DNA from: an uncultured Prevotellaceae bacterium
Lineage (GTDB): Bacteria; Bacteroidota; Bacteroidia; Bacteroidales; Bacteroidaceae
Reading direction: 5' to 3'
Length of the DNA stretch: 58,894 nucleotides
Assembly: GCA_902771155.1 (NCBI GenBank)
Contig: CACXVS010000010.1
Coordinates: 1 to 58,894, forward strand
How positions within the stretch are numbered: position 1 is the first letter of the stretch; each line of letters starts with the position of its first letter. The notes under the pieces were generated by a model, which worked only from the letters and a program-made list of their open reading frames with translations, ran no database searches and was not told the origin of the DNA. Below, piece after piece: positions 15,738 to 26,694 of the stretch. The position numbers and the translations under genes are program-made.

Positions 15738-16550
15738 TTACAGCAGGTCGAGACACTTCTCTACGGGAATACCACGATTCTTGTCATCGGTATTCTTGTA
15801 GCGCTCAATCATGCGGAAGACAGTATCCATAGCCGTTCGGGTACTGGTACGGAGGGCTTCTCCATTCAAGAGATGACCGATGAGTACGGCAGAGAAGATG
15901 TCGCCCGTGCCGTGGAAAAGACCAGGAATCTCATGATATTCCAGATGGAAGTAGCTGTCATTGCAGTGGTTGTAACCTGCAACGGCATTCCGGCCGTCGA
16001 TCTTACAACTGGTGATAAGGGCCGACTTAGTGCCGATCTTGCGAAGTTTGTCGAGCAGGTCGCCAGCTTCTTCCCACGAGATACCATCCATCTTGATGGG
16101 GGTACTGGTGAGGTAACAGGCTTCTGTATAGTTGGGGAAGGTAAGATGGGCTACAGAGACCATCTCGCGCATCAATTCCACCTGACGCTCAGTCATGCCG
16201 TTATAGAGTCGTCCACCATCTCCAAGGATGGGATCCACAAAGACCGTCGTGTTTTGTGAGCCTTGTTCCTTGCAGTAGCCTGCCACGAGTTTGGCTTGTT
16301 CTTCGCTGAACATCAAACCTGTGCAGACGGCATCGAATGAAAAACCGAGTTGCTTCCACACTGGCAACGTACCGCGGATATAATCCGTGGTGTCTTGGAT
16401 ATTGAACTTCCCGTAGTCGAGCGTGTTCGACACGAGGGCTGTGGGCAAACTATAGGTGGGAATGCCGAGATAGGAGAGGATGGGCAGCATGGCGCCCATG
16501 CCTACCTTGCCGTAGCCTACAACGTCGTTGATTAATAATATCTGTTTCAT
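15738..16550 (-). CDS. pdxY: Pyridoxamine/pyridoxal kinase
   Basis: 270 residues of the ribokinase-like PfkB fold. It phosphorylates pyridoxal or pyridoxamine in vitamin B6 salvage. Evidence is the start MKQILLINDVVGYGKVG, the block VFVDPILGDGGRLYNGM, FPNYTEACYLT and the anion-hole/catalytic motif HGTGDIFSAVL with Asp. The start at 16550 is chosen because it gives the normal N-terminus and an upstream in-frame extension runs through the TACCTTTG promoter. The box is so close that the mRNA would have almost no leader. First gene of a kinase, RluA-type synthase, Dabb operon. The symbol is tentative because pdxY and pdxK products cannot be told apart with confidence here. Confidence 0.85.
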   Translation of the reverse strand: MKQILLINDVVGYGKVGMGAMLPILSYLGIPTYSLPTALVSNTLDYGKFNIQDTTDYIRGTLPVWKQLGFSFDAVCTGLMFSEEQAKLVAGYCKEQGSQNTTVFVDPILGDGGRLYNGMTERQVELMREMVSVAHLTFPNYTEACYLTSTPIKMDGISWEEAGDLLDKLRKIGTKSALITSCKIDGRNAVAGYNHCNDSYFHLEYHEIPGLFHGTGDIFSAVLIGHLLNGEALRTSTRTAMDTVFRMIERYKNTDDKNRGIPVEKCLDLL

Positions 16551-16558
16551 TCTGGGTG

Positions 16559-16566
16559 CAAAGGTA
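16559..16566 (-). promoter_or_regulatory. Promoter -7 box for pdxY operon
   Basis: Minus-strand TACCTTTG, only 8 bases from the ATG at 16550, implying a nearly leaderless mRNA. Confidence 0.65.
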
Positions 16567-16598
16567 CTGTTTTTTTTTGCATTTAGCAAAAAAATACG

Positions 16599-16606
16599 TA
16601 ATTTTG
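16599..16606 (+). promoter_or_regulatory. Promoter -7 box for helicase gene
   Basis: TAATTTTG, 9 bases before the ATG at 16616; again a very short or absent leader is predicted. Confidence 0.65.
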
Positions 16607-16615
16607 CACGCAATT

Positions 16616-18496
16616 ATGGCAACAGCGATACAGGAACTGACACAACAACGGTTGCTGCTCCAGATGGAGTATGCGGCCGAGAAGGATGCCTACCGCAAGC
16701 AGACCGAGGAAATGGGACTGCAGCGGAAGGTGAAGCGTGGTGATGCCTGGTTCCCGCTGAAAATGGGCAAGAGTTACTATAATTCGCTGAACCAGTTGGT
16801 GGTGGAGGTACACCGTCAGGGTGACGATAACGAGATAGAGCATAACTTCGAATTCGGCAAGCCTGTGGTCTTTTTCAGCCTCAATGGTGACAAGATCAAG
16901 TATTTCTCCTTTACTGGTAGCGTGAGTTATGTAGATGGCGACCGAATGGTGGTGGCTGTGCCAGATAACGGTCAACTGATTGATGTGCAGAGTGCGGAGC
17001 AGGTAGGCATCCAACTCTTTTTCGACGAGACGAGCTATAAGATGATGTTCGAGGCACTCGACCGCGTCATCAAGGCCAAAGGCCGTTTGGGTTATCTGAG
17101 GGATTTGTTTTATTCGCATCAGAAGGCAGAGACGTTCTCGTTTGCGGCACTTCATTTCCCCTATCTGAATCCGACACAAGAGGATGCCGTCAACAAGGTG
17201 CTACGGGCAAAGGACGTTGCTATCGTACACGGACCTCCAGGTACAGGTAAGACAACCACACTCGTGGAAGCCATCTATGAGACACTGCGACGGGAGAATC
17301 AGGTACTGGTCTGTGCTCAGAGCAATATGGCTGTTGACTGGATTTCAGAGAAACTTGTGGATCGTGGCGTGAACGTATTAAGAATAGGTAATCCTACGCG
17401 CGTAAACGACAAGATGCTTTCTTTTACCTATGAGCGTCGTTTCGAGGCTCATCCTGACTATGATCAGTTGTGGGCCATCCGTAAAGCCATCCGAGAGTTG
17501 CGGGCCCATCGAAAAAGGGGTAACGAGAGTTACCATCAGAAGATGGAGCGCCTGAAGGAACGGGCTACGGAACTGGAGATACGCATTAATGCCGAACTCT
17601 TTGGTGAAGCGCGGGTTATTGCCTGCACATTGGTAGGCTCGGCCAGTAGGTTGCTTGAGGGACAGAAGTTCGGTACTTTGTTTATAGACGAGGCTGCGCA
17701 AGCCCTTGAGGCTGCTTGTTGGATCCCGCTAAGAAGAGTGTCACGCGTAATATTCGCTGGCGATCATTGCCAGTTGCCCCCAACGGTGAAAAGTTTTGCC
17801 GCCCTGAAGGCAGGTCTGGGTAAAACGCTGATGGAGCGCATTGTGGAGAACAAGCCCGAGGTGGTAACGCTGTTGAAGATGCAGTATCGTATGAATGAGG
17901 AAATCATGCGTTTCTCCTCCGAATGGTTTTATGGCAATCAGGTGGAGAGTGCTCCGGAGGTGAAATACCGAAGTATTCTCGACCTCGATATCCCCATGTC
18001 GTGGATTGATACCTCAGAGTTTGAGTTGTCTGAGGACAGCAATCTGACATTCAAGGAACAGTTTGTTGGGGAATCGTTCGGTCGTATCAATAAGGCAGAG
18101 GCAGAATTGACACTCCTGGCCTTGGAGAACTATTTCGAAAAGATAGGCAAGGCACGTATTCTTGATGAGCGACTTGATGTGGGTATTATCTCGCCTTATC
18201 GTGCCCAGGTGCAGTATCTGCGCCGGCAGCTGAAGAAAAAGGAGTTCTTTAAGCCCTATCGGCACCTGATCAGTGTGAACACTGTTGATGGCTTCCAAGG
18301 CCAGGAGCGCGATATCATCCTCATCTCGCTGGTACGTGCCAACGATGAGGGACAAATAGGATTCCTCCGTGATTTGCGCCGTATGAACGTCGCCATCACA
18401 AGAGCCCGTATGAAACTGATCATTCTAGGCGATGCCTCAACCATGACACGCCATCCTTTTTACAAAAAGCTCTACGATTATATTGAGGCCTTATAG
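16616..18496 (+). CDS. UPF1/IGHMBP2-like superfamily 1 helicase
   Basis: 626 residues with all SF1B helicase motifs in order: Q-motif-like LNPTQEDAVN, Walker A GPPGTGKTTT, motif Ia CAQSNMAVD, Walker B/DEAA FIDEAAQALE, motif III GDHCQLPPT, motif IV MQYRMNEEI, motif V VDGFQGQERD and motif VI NVAITRARMK. The first 180 residues form the beta-barrel-type accessory domain seen in Upf1-like proteins. It should unwind DNA or RNA 5' to 3' using ATP; the physiological substrate in Bacteroidales is not established. The ATG at 16616 follows the -7 box directly and upstream in-frame sequence would start before the promoter. Its last 19 bases overlap the convergent DUF4910 gene. Confidence 0.9.
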   Translation: MATAIQELTQQRLLLQMEYAAEKDAYRKQTEEMGLQRKVKRGDAWFPLKMGKSYYNSLNQLVVEVHRQGDDNEIEHNFEFGKPVVFFSLNGDKIKYFSFTGSVSYVDGDRMVVAVPDNGQLIDVQSAEQVGIQLFFDETSYKMMFEALDRVIKAKGRLGYLRDLFYSHQKAETFSFAALHFPYLNPTQEDAVNKVLRAKDVAIVHGPPGTGKTTTLVEAIYETLRRENQVLVCAQSNMAVDWISEKLVDRGVNVLRIGNPTRVNDKMLSFTYERRFEAHPDYDQLWAIRKAIRELRAHRKRGNESYHQKMERLKERATELEIRINAELFGEARVIACTLVGSASRLLEGQKFGTLFIDEAAQALEAACWIPLRRVSRVIFAGDHCQLPPTVKSFAALKAGLGKTLMERIVENKPEVVTLLKMQYRMNEEIMRFSSEWFYGNQVESAPEVKYRSILDLDIPMSWIDTSEFELSEDSNLTFKEQFVGESFGRINKAEAELTLLALENYFEKIGKARILDERLDVGIISPYRAQVQYLRRQLKKKEFFKPYRHLISVNTVDGFQGQERDIILISLVRANDEGQIGFLRDLRRMNVAITRARMKLIILGDASTMTRHPFYKKLYDYIEAL

Positions 18497-19767
18497 TTCA
18501 GCAGGCCGTGAGCTTTCAATTGATCCTTGATATCAATAAGAAGATCCGTGGGCACATGGATCCTGTCGCTGATGTCTATCAGGTCGTGGGTTCCATCGGC
18601 ATAGGCAGTAAAGTCTCGGATGACATTCACACTGTCGTGAGAACCTTTGTAACTGATGGTGGGGTAGAGTCCGCGCTTGCCCAACTGTGGTTCACACTTA
18701 CAGTTCATGGCATAGAAATAGTTGTTCTCGAGTGCCATGATCACCCTGACCATCACGTCGTAAGCACCCTGAAGCCCCTCTGGCGATATGAGATCCATGT
18801 TGTCGGCAGAGGTGTGATACTCTGGATAACGCGTATATAGGCTACGACTGAATCCACAAACGGGGAGATTGACGCCTGCAGAACCATACTGGCGCTCGTC
18901 AGAACCTCTGTCAAGGAAGGAGTATTTCATATAGTCAGGCGCATGGAAGCTGAGCACATTCTGCAATACACGGTCAGCCAACGTATCTCCGTATTTCGTG
19001 GCGAGATAGGAGTATGTCCTGTCATCGCCTACACAACTCAGCACAAAGCCGGCCTTCACATGCTGCTGAAGTGCCTCCAGGTTGCGGCTGATATAGGTAA
19101 TGGCACCAATTGTCTCAGGATTGACGACAAAGCGGTAGGTGTAACGCCGGTCTGTCATCTGCTGCACATATTTCATCAGTTCTGTCATGACGACAGGTCC
19201 CGACAATTCGTCGTTGGCCATTGATGGGTGACAGAGGTAAGTGGTGATGAGGATCTCATCATCGGTCTGTCCGGGAATGATGAGTTCACCGTAGGTCAGA
19301 CTGCCGTCTTCAAGTGTACTATCGATGACCACATGGTATTCATTATCTGTCAGCGTCTGCTTCTGGTTCTCGCTCATGCAGAATCCCCAGCGCTCTTTAT
19401 AATAAGAGGTGACGTAGGGAATCCAGTCGGGCTGGTCGGGTTGGGTATAGACATGCTCCAGAAGTTCCTCGCGACCCACCACCTGGTCGATGGGTAGCGA
19501 ATAGCCCACGATGTGGAGGTTGGAGTCCTTGAAATCGATAACCTTGTCACCGTTCAGCCTGTAGATTCCACCACCACGGATATTCCACTCCTTGGGTACG
19601 GTCCAGTCGAAAACCGTCGTACCTGTGGGCACCTCATAGACCTGTATCTCTGGCACGGCCTCACGCAGCATGTCGAGCGACTGCCTTAAGCCGTTGCCAG
19701 TGATGCTGCGGCAGATGGGGAACATCTTCGCAGCCAGGGCATACATCGTCTTTCCGTTATCTGTCAT
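18478..19767 (-). CDS. DUF4910 / aminopeptidase-like protein of a nonulosonate operon
   Basis: 429 residues of the COG4310 type: an N-terminal segment (PICRSITGNGLRQSL), an M28-like peptidase core (LITTYLCHPSMANDELSG, RFVVNPETIGAI, PEYHTSADNMDLI) and a C-terminal winged-helix-like piece (HVPTDLLIDIKDQL). His and Asp residues in CHPSMANDELSG and EYHTSADN are placed like zinc ligands of M28 enzymes. Homologues are often found beside nonulosonic-acid and surface-polysaccharide genes, but the reaction is unknown; a deacylase or amidase acting on the sugar is possible (inference). Last gene of a six-gene operon, starting 2 bases after the SDR gene, and overlapping the convergent helicase gene by 19 bases. 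Confidence 0.8.
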   Translation of the reverse strand: MTDNGKTMYALAAKMFPICRSITGNGLRQSLDMLREAVPEIQVYEVPTGTTVFDWTVPKEWNIRGGGIYRLNGDKVIDFKDSNLHIVGYSLPIDQVVGREELLEHVYTQPDQPDWIPYVTSYYKERWGFCMSENQKQTLTDNEYHVVIDSTLEDGSLTYGELIIPGQTDDEILITTYLCHPSMANDELSGPVVMTELMKYVQQMTDRRYTYRFVVNPETIGAITYISRNLEALQQHVKAGFVLSCVGDDRTYSYLATKYGDTLADRVLQNVLSFHAPDYMKYSFLDRGSDERQYGSAGVNLPVCGFSRSLYTRYPEYHTSADNMDLISPEGLQGAYDVMVRVIMALENNYFYAMNCKCEPQLGKRGLYPTISYKGSHDSVNVIRDFTAYADGTHDLIDISDRIHVPTDLLIDIKDQLKAHGLLNYKASI

Positions 19768-19769
19768 GC

Positions 19770-20552
19770 TTACCAGGCTGTTTGTCCACCGTCAATCATG
19801 ATGTTAACGCCAGTGACGTACTTTGAGGCCTCTGACGAGAGGAAGACCATAGCGCCGACCAGATCGTCGGGATACCCGATCCTTCCCAGCATCGTTTTGT
19901 AAGCCAGACGGTCCTTGAACAGTTTGTTCTCTTGAACATTCTCATGAGGGAAGGATCCTGGACTGACACTGTTGGCACGGATGTTGTATTTGGCCAGGTA
20001 AGAAGCACAATACTTGGTGAGTTCCACCGTGGCGGCCTTTCCGGCACCATAGTTCGGGGTGCTGTTGAAGGGTGTGTCGAAATAAGTGCGGGGGTCGGGA
20101 GCACCAACGGCATACAGCGATCCGATGTTGACGATGCTACCGTTCTTACTCTTCTTCATATAGGGAATGATTTCACGGATGGTACGGAAGGTATAGCCGA
20201 TGGTGCCGTCGATACCTTTCTGCCAATAGGCATCGTCCATCGTTTCTACATCCGTCATGACACCGGCTCCCAGATTAGCGGCCATAGTAATCAGGTTGTC
20301 AATGACACCAGTTTCGCCTGCAGCCTGTTTCAGTGCGGCCTTGATGGCCTCTGTGTCGCCCAGATCGCATGATATATAGTGGATCCTGCTCTTGTCGCTG
20401 ATATCTTCTATCTCTTGAATTTTGTAGTCGATGACATAGACGTCGGCACCAAAGTCAACCATTCCTTTCACGATTTCGCGACCCAGATAGCCGCAGCCTC
20501 CTGTGATAACAGCCTTCCGCCCCTCGAGGGAGAACATATTCTTATAATCCAT
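19770..20552 (-). CDS. Short-chain dehydrogenase/reductase
   Basis: 260 residues of classical SDR type: nucleotide-binding glycine motif TGGCGYLGREIV, the acidic end of strand 2 (VIDYKIQ), an NLITMAANLGAG segment in place of NNAG, active-site Ser in NIGSLYAVGAP, YGAGKAATVELTKYCA with the YxxxK pair, and the C-terminal YVTGVNIMIDGGQTAW. It should reduce or oxidise a sugar or sugar nucleotide using NAD(P). Similar SDR genes (for example ptmA of Campylobacter) accompany legionaminic-type nonulosonate clusters. Start ATG 20552 is 13 bases after the stop of the preceding oxidoreductase gene. Confidence 0.88.
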   Translation of the reverse strand: MDYKNMFSLEGRKAVITGGCGYLGREIVKGMVDFGADVYVIDYKIQEIEDISDKSRIHYISCDLGDTEAIKAALKQAAGETGVIDNLITMAANLGAGVMTDVETMDDAYWQKGIDGTIGYTFRTIREIIPYMKKSKNGSIVNIGSLYAVGAPDPRTYFDTPFNSTPNYGAGKAATVELTKYCASYLAKYNIRANSVSPGSFPHENVQENKLFKDRLAYKTMLGRIGYPDDLVGAMVFLSSEASKYVTGVNIMIDGGQTAW

Positions 20553-20565
20553 ATTATGATATTGA

Positions 20566-21504
20566 TTAAATTAAACCTTTCGTTATTTTGAGTGTCTCAA
20601 AAGCCTTCTCCGGCGTGTTGATGTTCTCCATCTTGCCTTTCGACAGATAGAGGTCCAGGAAGTAGGCCATCTCGTCCTGATAGAAATGGTCGTCAGCCTC
20701 GTAGTGCTCCACATCCTCCTTGAGCCGATACTCACAACTCTGTTTGTTGAAATCCACAACGATGACATCGTCTTCAGCGTAGAGCTCTGTCTGACGGTTT
20801 CTCACCCTTCCGAAGTAGTCGAGGTGCATCTCTACCACCTTATCGCTATATTCAAAGATATAGGTGGCCAAGTCGCAGGCATCCATCTCCAGGTGTGAGA
20901 ATTTCCCAGCCACACGGTGAACTTTCTTAGGCGTGCCGAAGAGGTAGATCATATAGTCAATCTCATGCAGCAGATCGACATCTACGCCACCACCTCTGTC
21001 GTTGAAGCAGCGGAAACTCTTGCGATAGTCTCTGCCTGGTTGCCAACTGGGCATATAACTGGAGAAGATAATCCTGGCAGAATACACCCGATGGCTATCT
21101 ACACATGCCTTTAGCTTTTTTACGTATTGGGTAAAGCGTATGGGAGCCGCCACGTAATAGACATCCTCATCACGCTTGGGGCGTATAGCCTCAATGGGGT
21201 AGTCGAGTGAGTCGAAGATGGGCTTCTCGATAAACATACTGTCGCAGAGATCGCGATACTTCATGATATTCTCATAGTGTGTCTTGGTCTCATCGGTCAC
21301 AAAGAGGATGTCATAGTGACCGTCCAGTTCGCTGTCTTGTCTGATCTCCCGCCTGATCTTTTCGGCGATGTCCGTAGGCAGAACTCTGTCACTGTATCTG
21401 ACGGCATCAATCTCCAAGGCAATGCCCTTGTTTTTGCAGAGTTCGGTGAGGTTGGTGATATGGCGGGAACCGATAGAGCCTGTTGCTGTGAATAATACCT
21501 TCAT
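20566..21504 (-). CDS. Gfo/Idh/MocA family oxidoreductase
   Basis: 312 residues. The N-terminal Rossmann fold starts MKVLFTATGSIGSRHITNL; EKPIFDS is the family EKP motif with the catalytic-type Lys; the C-terminal alpha/beta domain includes GGGVDVDLLHEIDYMIYLFG, with the His and Asp typical of the family. It probably oxidises or reduces a sugar carbon with NAD(P). No signal peptide. It lies between the cytidylyltransferase (4 bases upstream) and the SDR gene (13 bases downstream), so it probably modifies the nonulosonic acid or its precursor, but which carbon is changed cannot be said from the sequence. Confidence 0.85.
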   Translation of the reverse strand: MKVLFTATGSIGSRHITNLTELCKNKGIALEIDAVRYSDRVLPTDIAEKIRREIRQDSELDGHYDILFVTDETKTHYENIMKYRDLCDSMFIEKPIFDSLDYPIEAIRPKRDEDVYYVAAPIRFTQYVKKLKACVDSHRVYSARIIFSSYMPSWQPGRDYRKSFRCFNDRGGGVDVDLLHEIDYMIYLFGTPKKVHRVAGKFSHLEMDACDLATYIFEYSDKVVEMHLDYFGRVRNRQTELYAEDDVIVVDFNKQSCEYRLKEDVEHYEADDHFYQDEMAYFLDLYLSKGKMENINTPEKAFETLKITKGLI

Positions 21505-21508
21505 GAGA

Positions 21509-23726
<2,218 letters not shown>

Positions 23727-23751
23727 AAACTTCTTTTTTCGTATATGGCTG

Positions 23752-23759
23752 CAAAGTTA
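23752..23759 (-). promoter_or_regulatory. Promoter -7 box for nonulosonate operon
   Basis: Minus-strand TAACTTTG, 26 bases before the neuB-like ATG at 23726. No other promoter-like box is seen between the six genes. Confidence 0.65.
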
Positions 23760-23812
23760 CGAATAAGTGCGCAAAAAAACAAATAATATTTGGTTTTTCC
23801 ATTCACTTTTCG

Positions 23813-23820
23813 TAATTTTG
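23813..23820 (+). promoter_or_regulatory. Promoter -7 box for acetyltransferase-like gene
   Basis: TAATTTTG, 30 bases before the ATG at 23850. Confidence 0.6.
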
Positions 23821-23849
23821 CCATCTGAAACCGAAAGGTGAAATGAACC

Positions 23850-24980
23850 ATGATTGAAATTCGTGAGGTAACAACCAAAAAAGAGCTGAAACAGTTTGTG
23901 CAGTTCTACTATGATCTGTATCGCGGCAATGACTGTGCCGTACCTTTCCTTTATTTCGACGAGATGGCCACCCTTAGGAGTGATAAAAATCCGTCGTTTG
24001 AGTGTTGTGAATCCGCCTACTTCCTGGCTTATAAAGAAGGAAAGGTCGTGGGCCGTGTGGCGGCAATCATCAACCGTCGTGCCAATGAGCGCTGGAACTG
24101 TCATCAAGTACGCTTCGGGTGGTTCGACTTTGTCGATGATATTGAGGTGTCAACAGCCTTGTTAAAGGCTGTTGAAGACTGGGGTAAGGCCCGTGGCATG
24201 GTTGAGATAGCGGGACCACTGGGTTTCATTGATACCGACCGCGAGGGTATGTTGGTAGATGGTTTCGACCAACTCTCTACGATGTATGTCAACTATAATT
24301 ACCCGTATTACCCTCACCACATGGAGCAGATCAGTGGCTTCAAGAAAGATAACGACTATGTAGAGTGTAAGGTCAAGGTGCCCGAGGTGGTGCCCGAGAA
24401 GTTCTCGAAGGTCACAGAGATGGTGCGTCGTCGCTATGGCCTGAAGGTGCATAAGTTTACCCGTAAGGAACTGATCGATGAGGGCTATGGCCGTCAGGTA
24501 TTCGACCTGCTCAATGCTACCTATAAGGATCTCTATGGCTTCAGTCAATTATCTGATAGACAAATTGACAAGCTCGTTAACGACTATATCAAAATTGCCG
24601 ACTTGAACCTTGTTACTGCCATTATGGATGGTGATAAAATGGTGGGTTTTGGTATTACTTTCCCCTCATTCTCCAGGGCCTTACAGAAGACGCGTGACGG
24701 GCGGTTGTTCCCCTTTGGATGGTGGCACGTTCTGAAAATCCTGAAGTGGCATCAGACACCGATCGTCGATTTGCTGTTGATAGGTGTGTTACCAGAGTAT
24801 CGTGCCAAAGGTGCCAACGGACTGATCTTTGACGACCTGATTCGCCAGTTCCAGTGCTATGGCTTCGAATGGGCAGAGACGGGTCCTATGATGGAAACAA
24901 ATGAAGGCGTCCTCTCTCAATGGCAGTATCTGGAGGCTACCGTGCATCGTCGTCATCGTTGTTACCGTAAACAGTTATGA
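23850..24980 (+). CDS. GNAT-like acyltransferase, large form
   Basis: 376 residues, soluble, no signal peptide. It looks like the long GNAT-related family found in many Bacteroidales: N-terminal REVTTKKELKQFVQFYYDLYRGN, then GKVVGRVAAIINRRANE and FGWFDFVDDIEVSTALLKAVEDW, which resemble GNAT strands 4-5, and ahead of the end LLIGVLPEYRAKGANGLIFDDL, which resembles the acetyl-CoA loop (Q/RxxGxG/A). Two GNAT-like halves seem likely. Acceptor is unknown. The stop codon overlaps the start of the GH2-like gene by 4 bases (ATGA), so the two proteins are co-translated, although one is cytoplasmic and the other exported. Confidence 0.7.
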   Translation: MIEIREVTTKKELKQFVQFYYDLYRGNDCAVPFLYFDEMATLRSDKNPSFECCESAYFLAYKEGKVVGRVAAIINRRANERWNCHQVRFGWFDFVDDIEVSTALLKAVEDWGKARGMVEIAGPLGFIDTDREGMLVDGFDQLSTMYVNYNYPYYPHHMEQISGFKKDNDYVECKVKVPEVVPEKFSKVTEMVRRRYGLKVHKFTRKELIDEGYGRQVFDLLNATYKDLYGFSQLSDRQIDKLVNDYIKIADLNLVTAIMDGDKMVGFGITFPSFSRALQKTRDGRLFPFGWWHVLKILKWHQTPIVDLLLIGVLPEYRAKGANGLIFDDLIRQFQCYGFEWAETGPMMETNEGVLSQWQYLEATVHRRHRCYRKQL

Positions 24981-26065
24981 AGCATTGTTTAGTAACCTTA
25001 TTCTGTTTGTGGGCTCTGTTTGATGTGTCGGCTTTTGCTCAGAACATTATCCGATTACAGGGCTCTTGGGACTATGCTCTTGGCGACTCTACTAAATACA
25101 GCGACTATGTGATGTTGCCAGGTTCTGTTCCAACAGCTGGTAAGGTGTGGTTCAAACGAGGTGTCTATGTACCGCTCGATTGGCAAAAACGGCATATTAC
25201 GCTTTTCCTTGAACGCCTCTATGGCGAGGCTGTTGTTTTCATCAATGGCAAACAGGTGGGGCTCGACACCATACGCTGTGCCCCTCATCAGTACGATGTG
25301 TCGCAGTTTGTCCTTCCTGGACAAAGAAACACGTTAGCCGTTTGTGTCGCCACTCAGGAGACAGAGGGAAGGAATGGTATTTTCGGACGTATGGAACTCC
25401 GTGGTGACTCCAGGCAGCTTTTTTTCCGTCAGGTGCATTTCCAGCCTTTCCCCTACGAGGGTAGGGTTCATATCGACTTGACTGTTGATGGTAACGGTCT
25501 TAGGTTCGACGATTATGTAGCCGAGGTGGTGGCCCAATGCGACAGAATCGACAGTGCCCGCATTATACGGGGTCTTTATCCTGTCACGAAGCGTCATTCT
25601 GAGTTTAGTTTATCCTTAGGCAACGAAATTGCGCTTTGGGATGATTATCATCCGAACCTTTATCGTATTGGTATCTTTTTAGGCGACGAGGATTATTATG
25701 AGGTCTCGATTGGTATGCGAGAGTTGAGCGTGGATGGTTCCCAGCTGATGATCAACCGCCGTCCGCTTCATCTGCGTGGTGTTGTGGTCGATAATCCCTT
25801 TGTGGAGTCAGTAAACGCCCTTTCCGTCGAACAGGCTTGGCTCGATATCCTCACGAAGTATAAGGAGCGCGGATTCAATATTTTGCGTTTCCGTTCCTAT
25901 TGTCCTATGGAGGCTGCTTATGCGATGGCCGACCAATTGGGGCTATTCTTGTTACCTGGTGGCGATTTTAGTCCAAACGAGAAGAAACGTATGATTAACG
26001 CCTATGGCCATCATCCCTCTTTTGTAATGAAAGAAGATCTTCTGGTCGATTCGCGCGTACATTAA
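24977..26065 (+). CDS. Exported GH2-like protein lacking the catalytic part of the barrel
   Basis: 362 residues. Signal peptide 1-21 (MKHCLVTLFCLWALFDVSAFA). It then follows the GH2 beta-galactosidase/glucuronidase order: sugar-binding jelly roll (YVPLDWQKRHITLFLERLYGEAVVFINGKQVG), immunoglobulin-like domain, and the first strands of a TIM barrel (INRRPLHLRGVVVDNPF, YKERGFNILRFRSYCPMEAAYAMADQLGLFLLPGG). The sequence stops just after HHPSFVM, where GH2 enzymes would continue to the catalytic acid/base (NE) and nucleophile. With only about a third of the usual length and no catalytic Glu, it may be a sugar-binding protein or a decayed enzyme. It overlaps the upstream gene by 4 bases and is followed by an mgtC-like gene after 18 bases. 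Confidence 0.7.
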   Translation: MKHCLVTLFCLWALFDVSAFAQNIIRLQGSWDYALGDSTKYSDYVMLPGSVPTAGKVWFKRGVYVPLDWQKRHITLFLERLYGEAVVFINGKQVGLDTIRCAPHQYDVSQFVLPGQRNTLAVCVATQETEGRNGIFGRMELRGDSRQLFFRQVHFQPFPYEGRVHIDLTVDGNGLRFDDYVAEVVAQCDRIDSARIIRGLYPVTKRHSEFSLSLGNEIALWDDYHPNLYRIGIFLGDEDYYEVSIGMRELSVDGSQLMINRRPLHLRGVVVDNPFVESVNALSVEQAWLDILTKYKERGFNILRFRSYCPMEAAYAMADQLGLFLLPGGDFSPNEKKRMINAYGHHPSFVMKEDLLVDSRVH

Positions 26066-26083
26066 TTATATATTATAAGAATT

Positions 26084-26539
26084 ATGGATCAAATGACTTG
26101 GGAATTTATTTTGAGAATCTTTGTGGCGGCCTTGTTGGGTGGTGCCATAGGTTTGGAACGTGAGTATCGTGCTAAAGAGGCGGGTTTCCGTACGCACTTC
26201 CTTGTGGCTTTGGGTTCAGCCTTGTTTATGGTGGTGTCGGCTTATGGTTTCGATGGGGCGATGTACACGCCTGAGCATCGTTGGGATGTGTCGCGTGTCG
26301 CTGCGCAGGTGGTTAGCGGTATCGGTTTCATTGGTGCAGGTACGATTATCTTCCAGAAGAATGAGAACGCCGTACGTGGTCTGACTACCGCTGCAGGTCT
26401 ATGGGTAACAGCAGCCATTGGTCTGGCTTGTGGAGGTGGAATGTATATCCTTGCAGCCGCTTCTACATTCCTTGTCTTGGTCGGTTTAGAGGCTTTCAAC
26501 TTCATTCTTCATAAGTTTGACAAGCATCGTAACCAGTAG
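26084..26539 (+). CDS. MgtC/SapB family inner-membrane protein
   Basis: 151 residues with four or five membrane helices. Family hallmarks are the N-terminal AALLGGAIGLEREYRAKEAGFRTHFLVALGSALF and the block ISGIGFIGAGTIIF-like VSGIGFIGAGTIIFQ, followed by GLTTAAGLWVTAAIGLACGGG. It matches the short MgtC type, lacking the C-terminal ACT-like domain of Salmonella MgtC. MgtC proteins are linked to survival at low magnesium and to control of the F-type ATPase; the role here is not established. Starts 18 bases after the GH2-like gene. Confidence 0.9.
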   Translation: MDQMTWEFILRIFVAALLGGAIGLEREYRAKEAGFRTHFLVALGSALFMVVSAYGFDGAMYTPEHRWDVSRVAAQVVSGIGFIGAGTIIFQKNENAVRGLTTAAGLWVTAAIGLACGGGMYILAAASTFLVLVGLEAFNFILHKFDKHRNQ

Positions 26540-26676
26540 TAAATATTAGTTTATTTTCTATAAAATTGCCTTTTTAAATGTAACAAAAGTCTTGTTTTTG
26601 TGTAACATTTTTAAAGCGTGTTACATTTTGTAAAGTCTTTGTTTCATTTAGCAAAGCCTTTCGTTAATAAATATAA

Positions 26677-26684
26677 TATATTTG
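26677..26684 (+). promoter_or_regulatory. Promoter -7 box for susC operon
   Basis: TATATTTG with a predicted transcription start near 26690, giving a leader of about 90 bases ahead of the susC-type ATG at 26783. Confidence 0.7.
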
Positions 26685-26694
26685 CAGCCAAATT

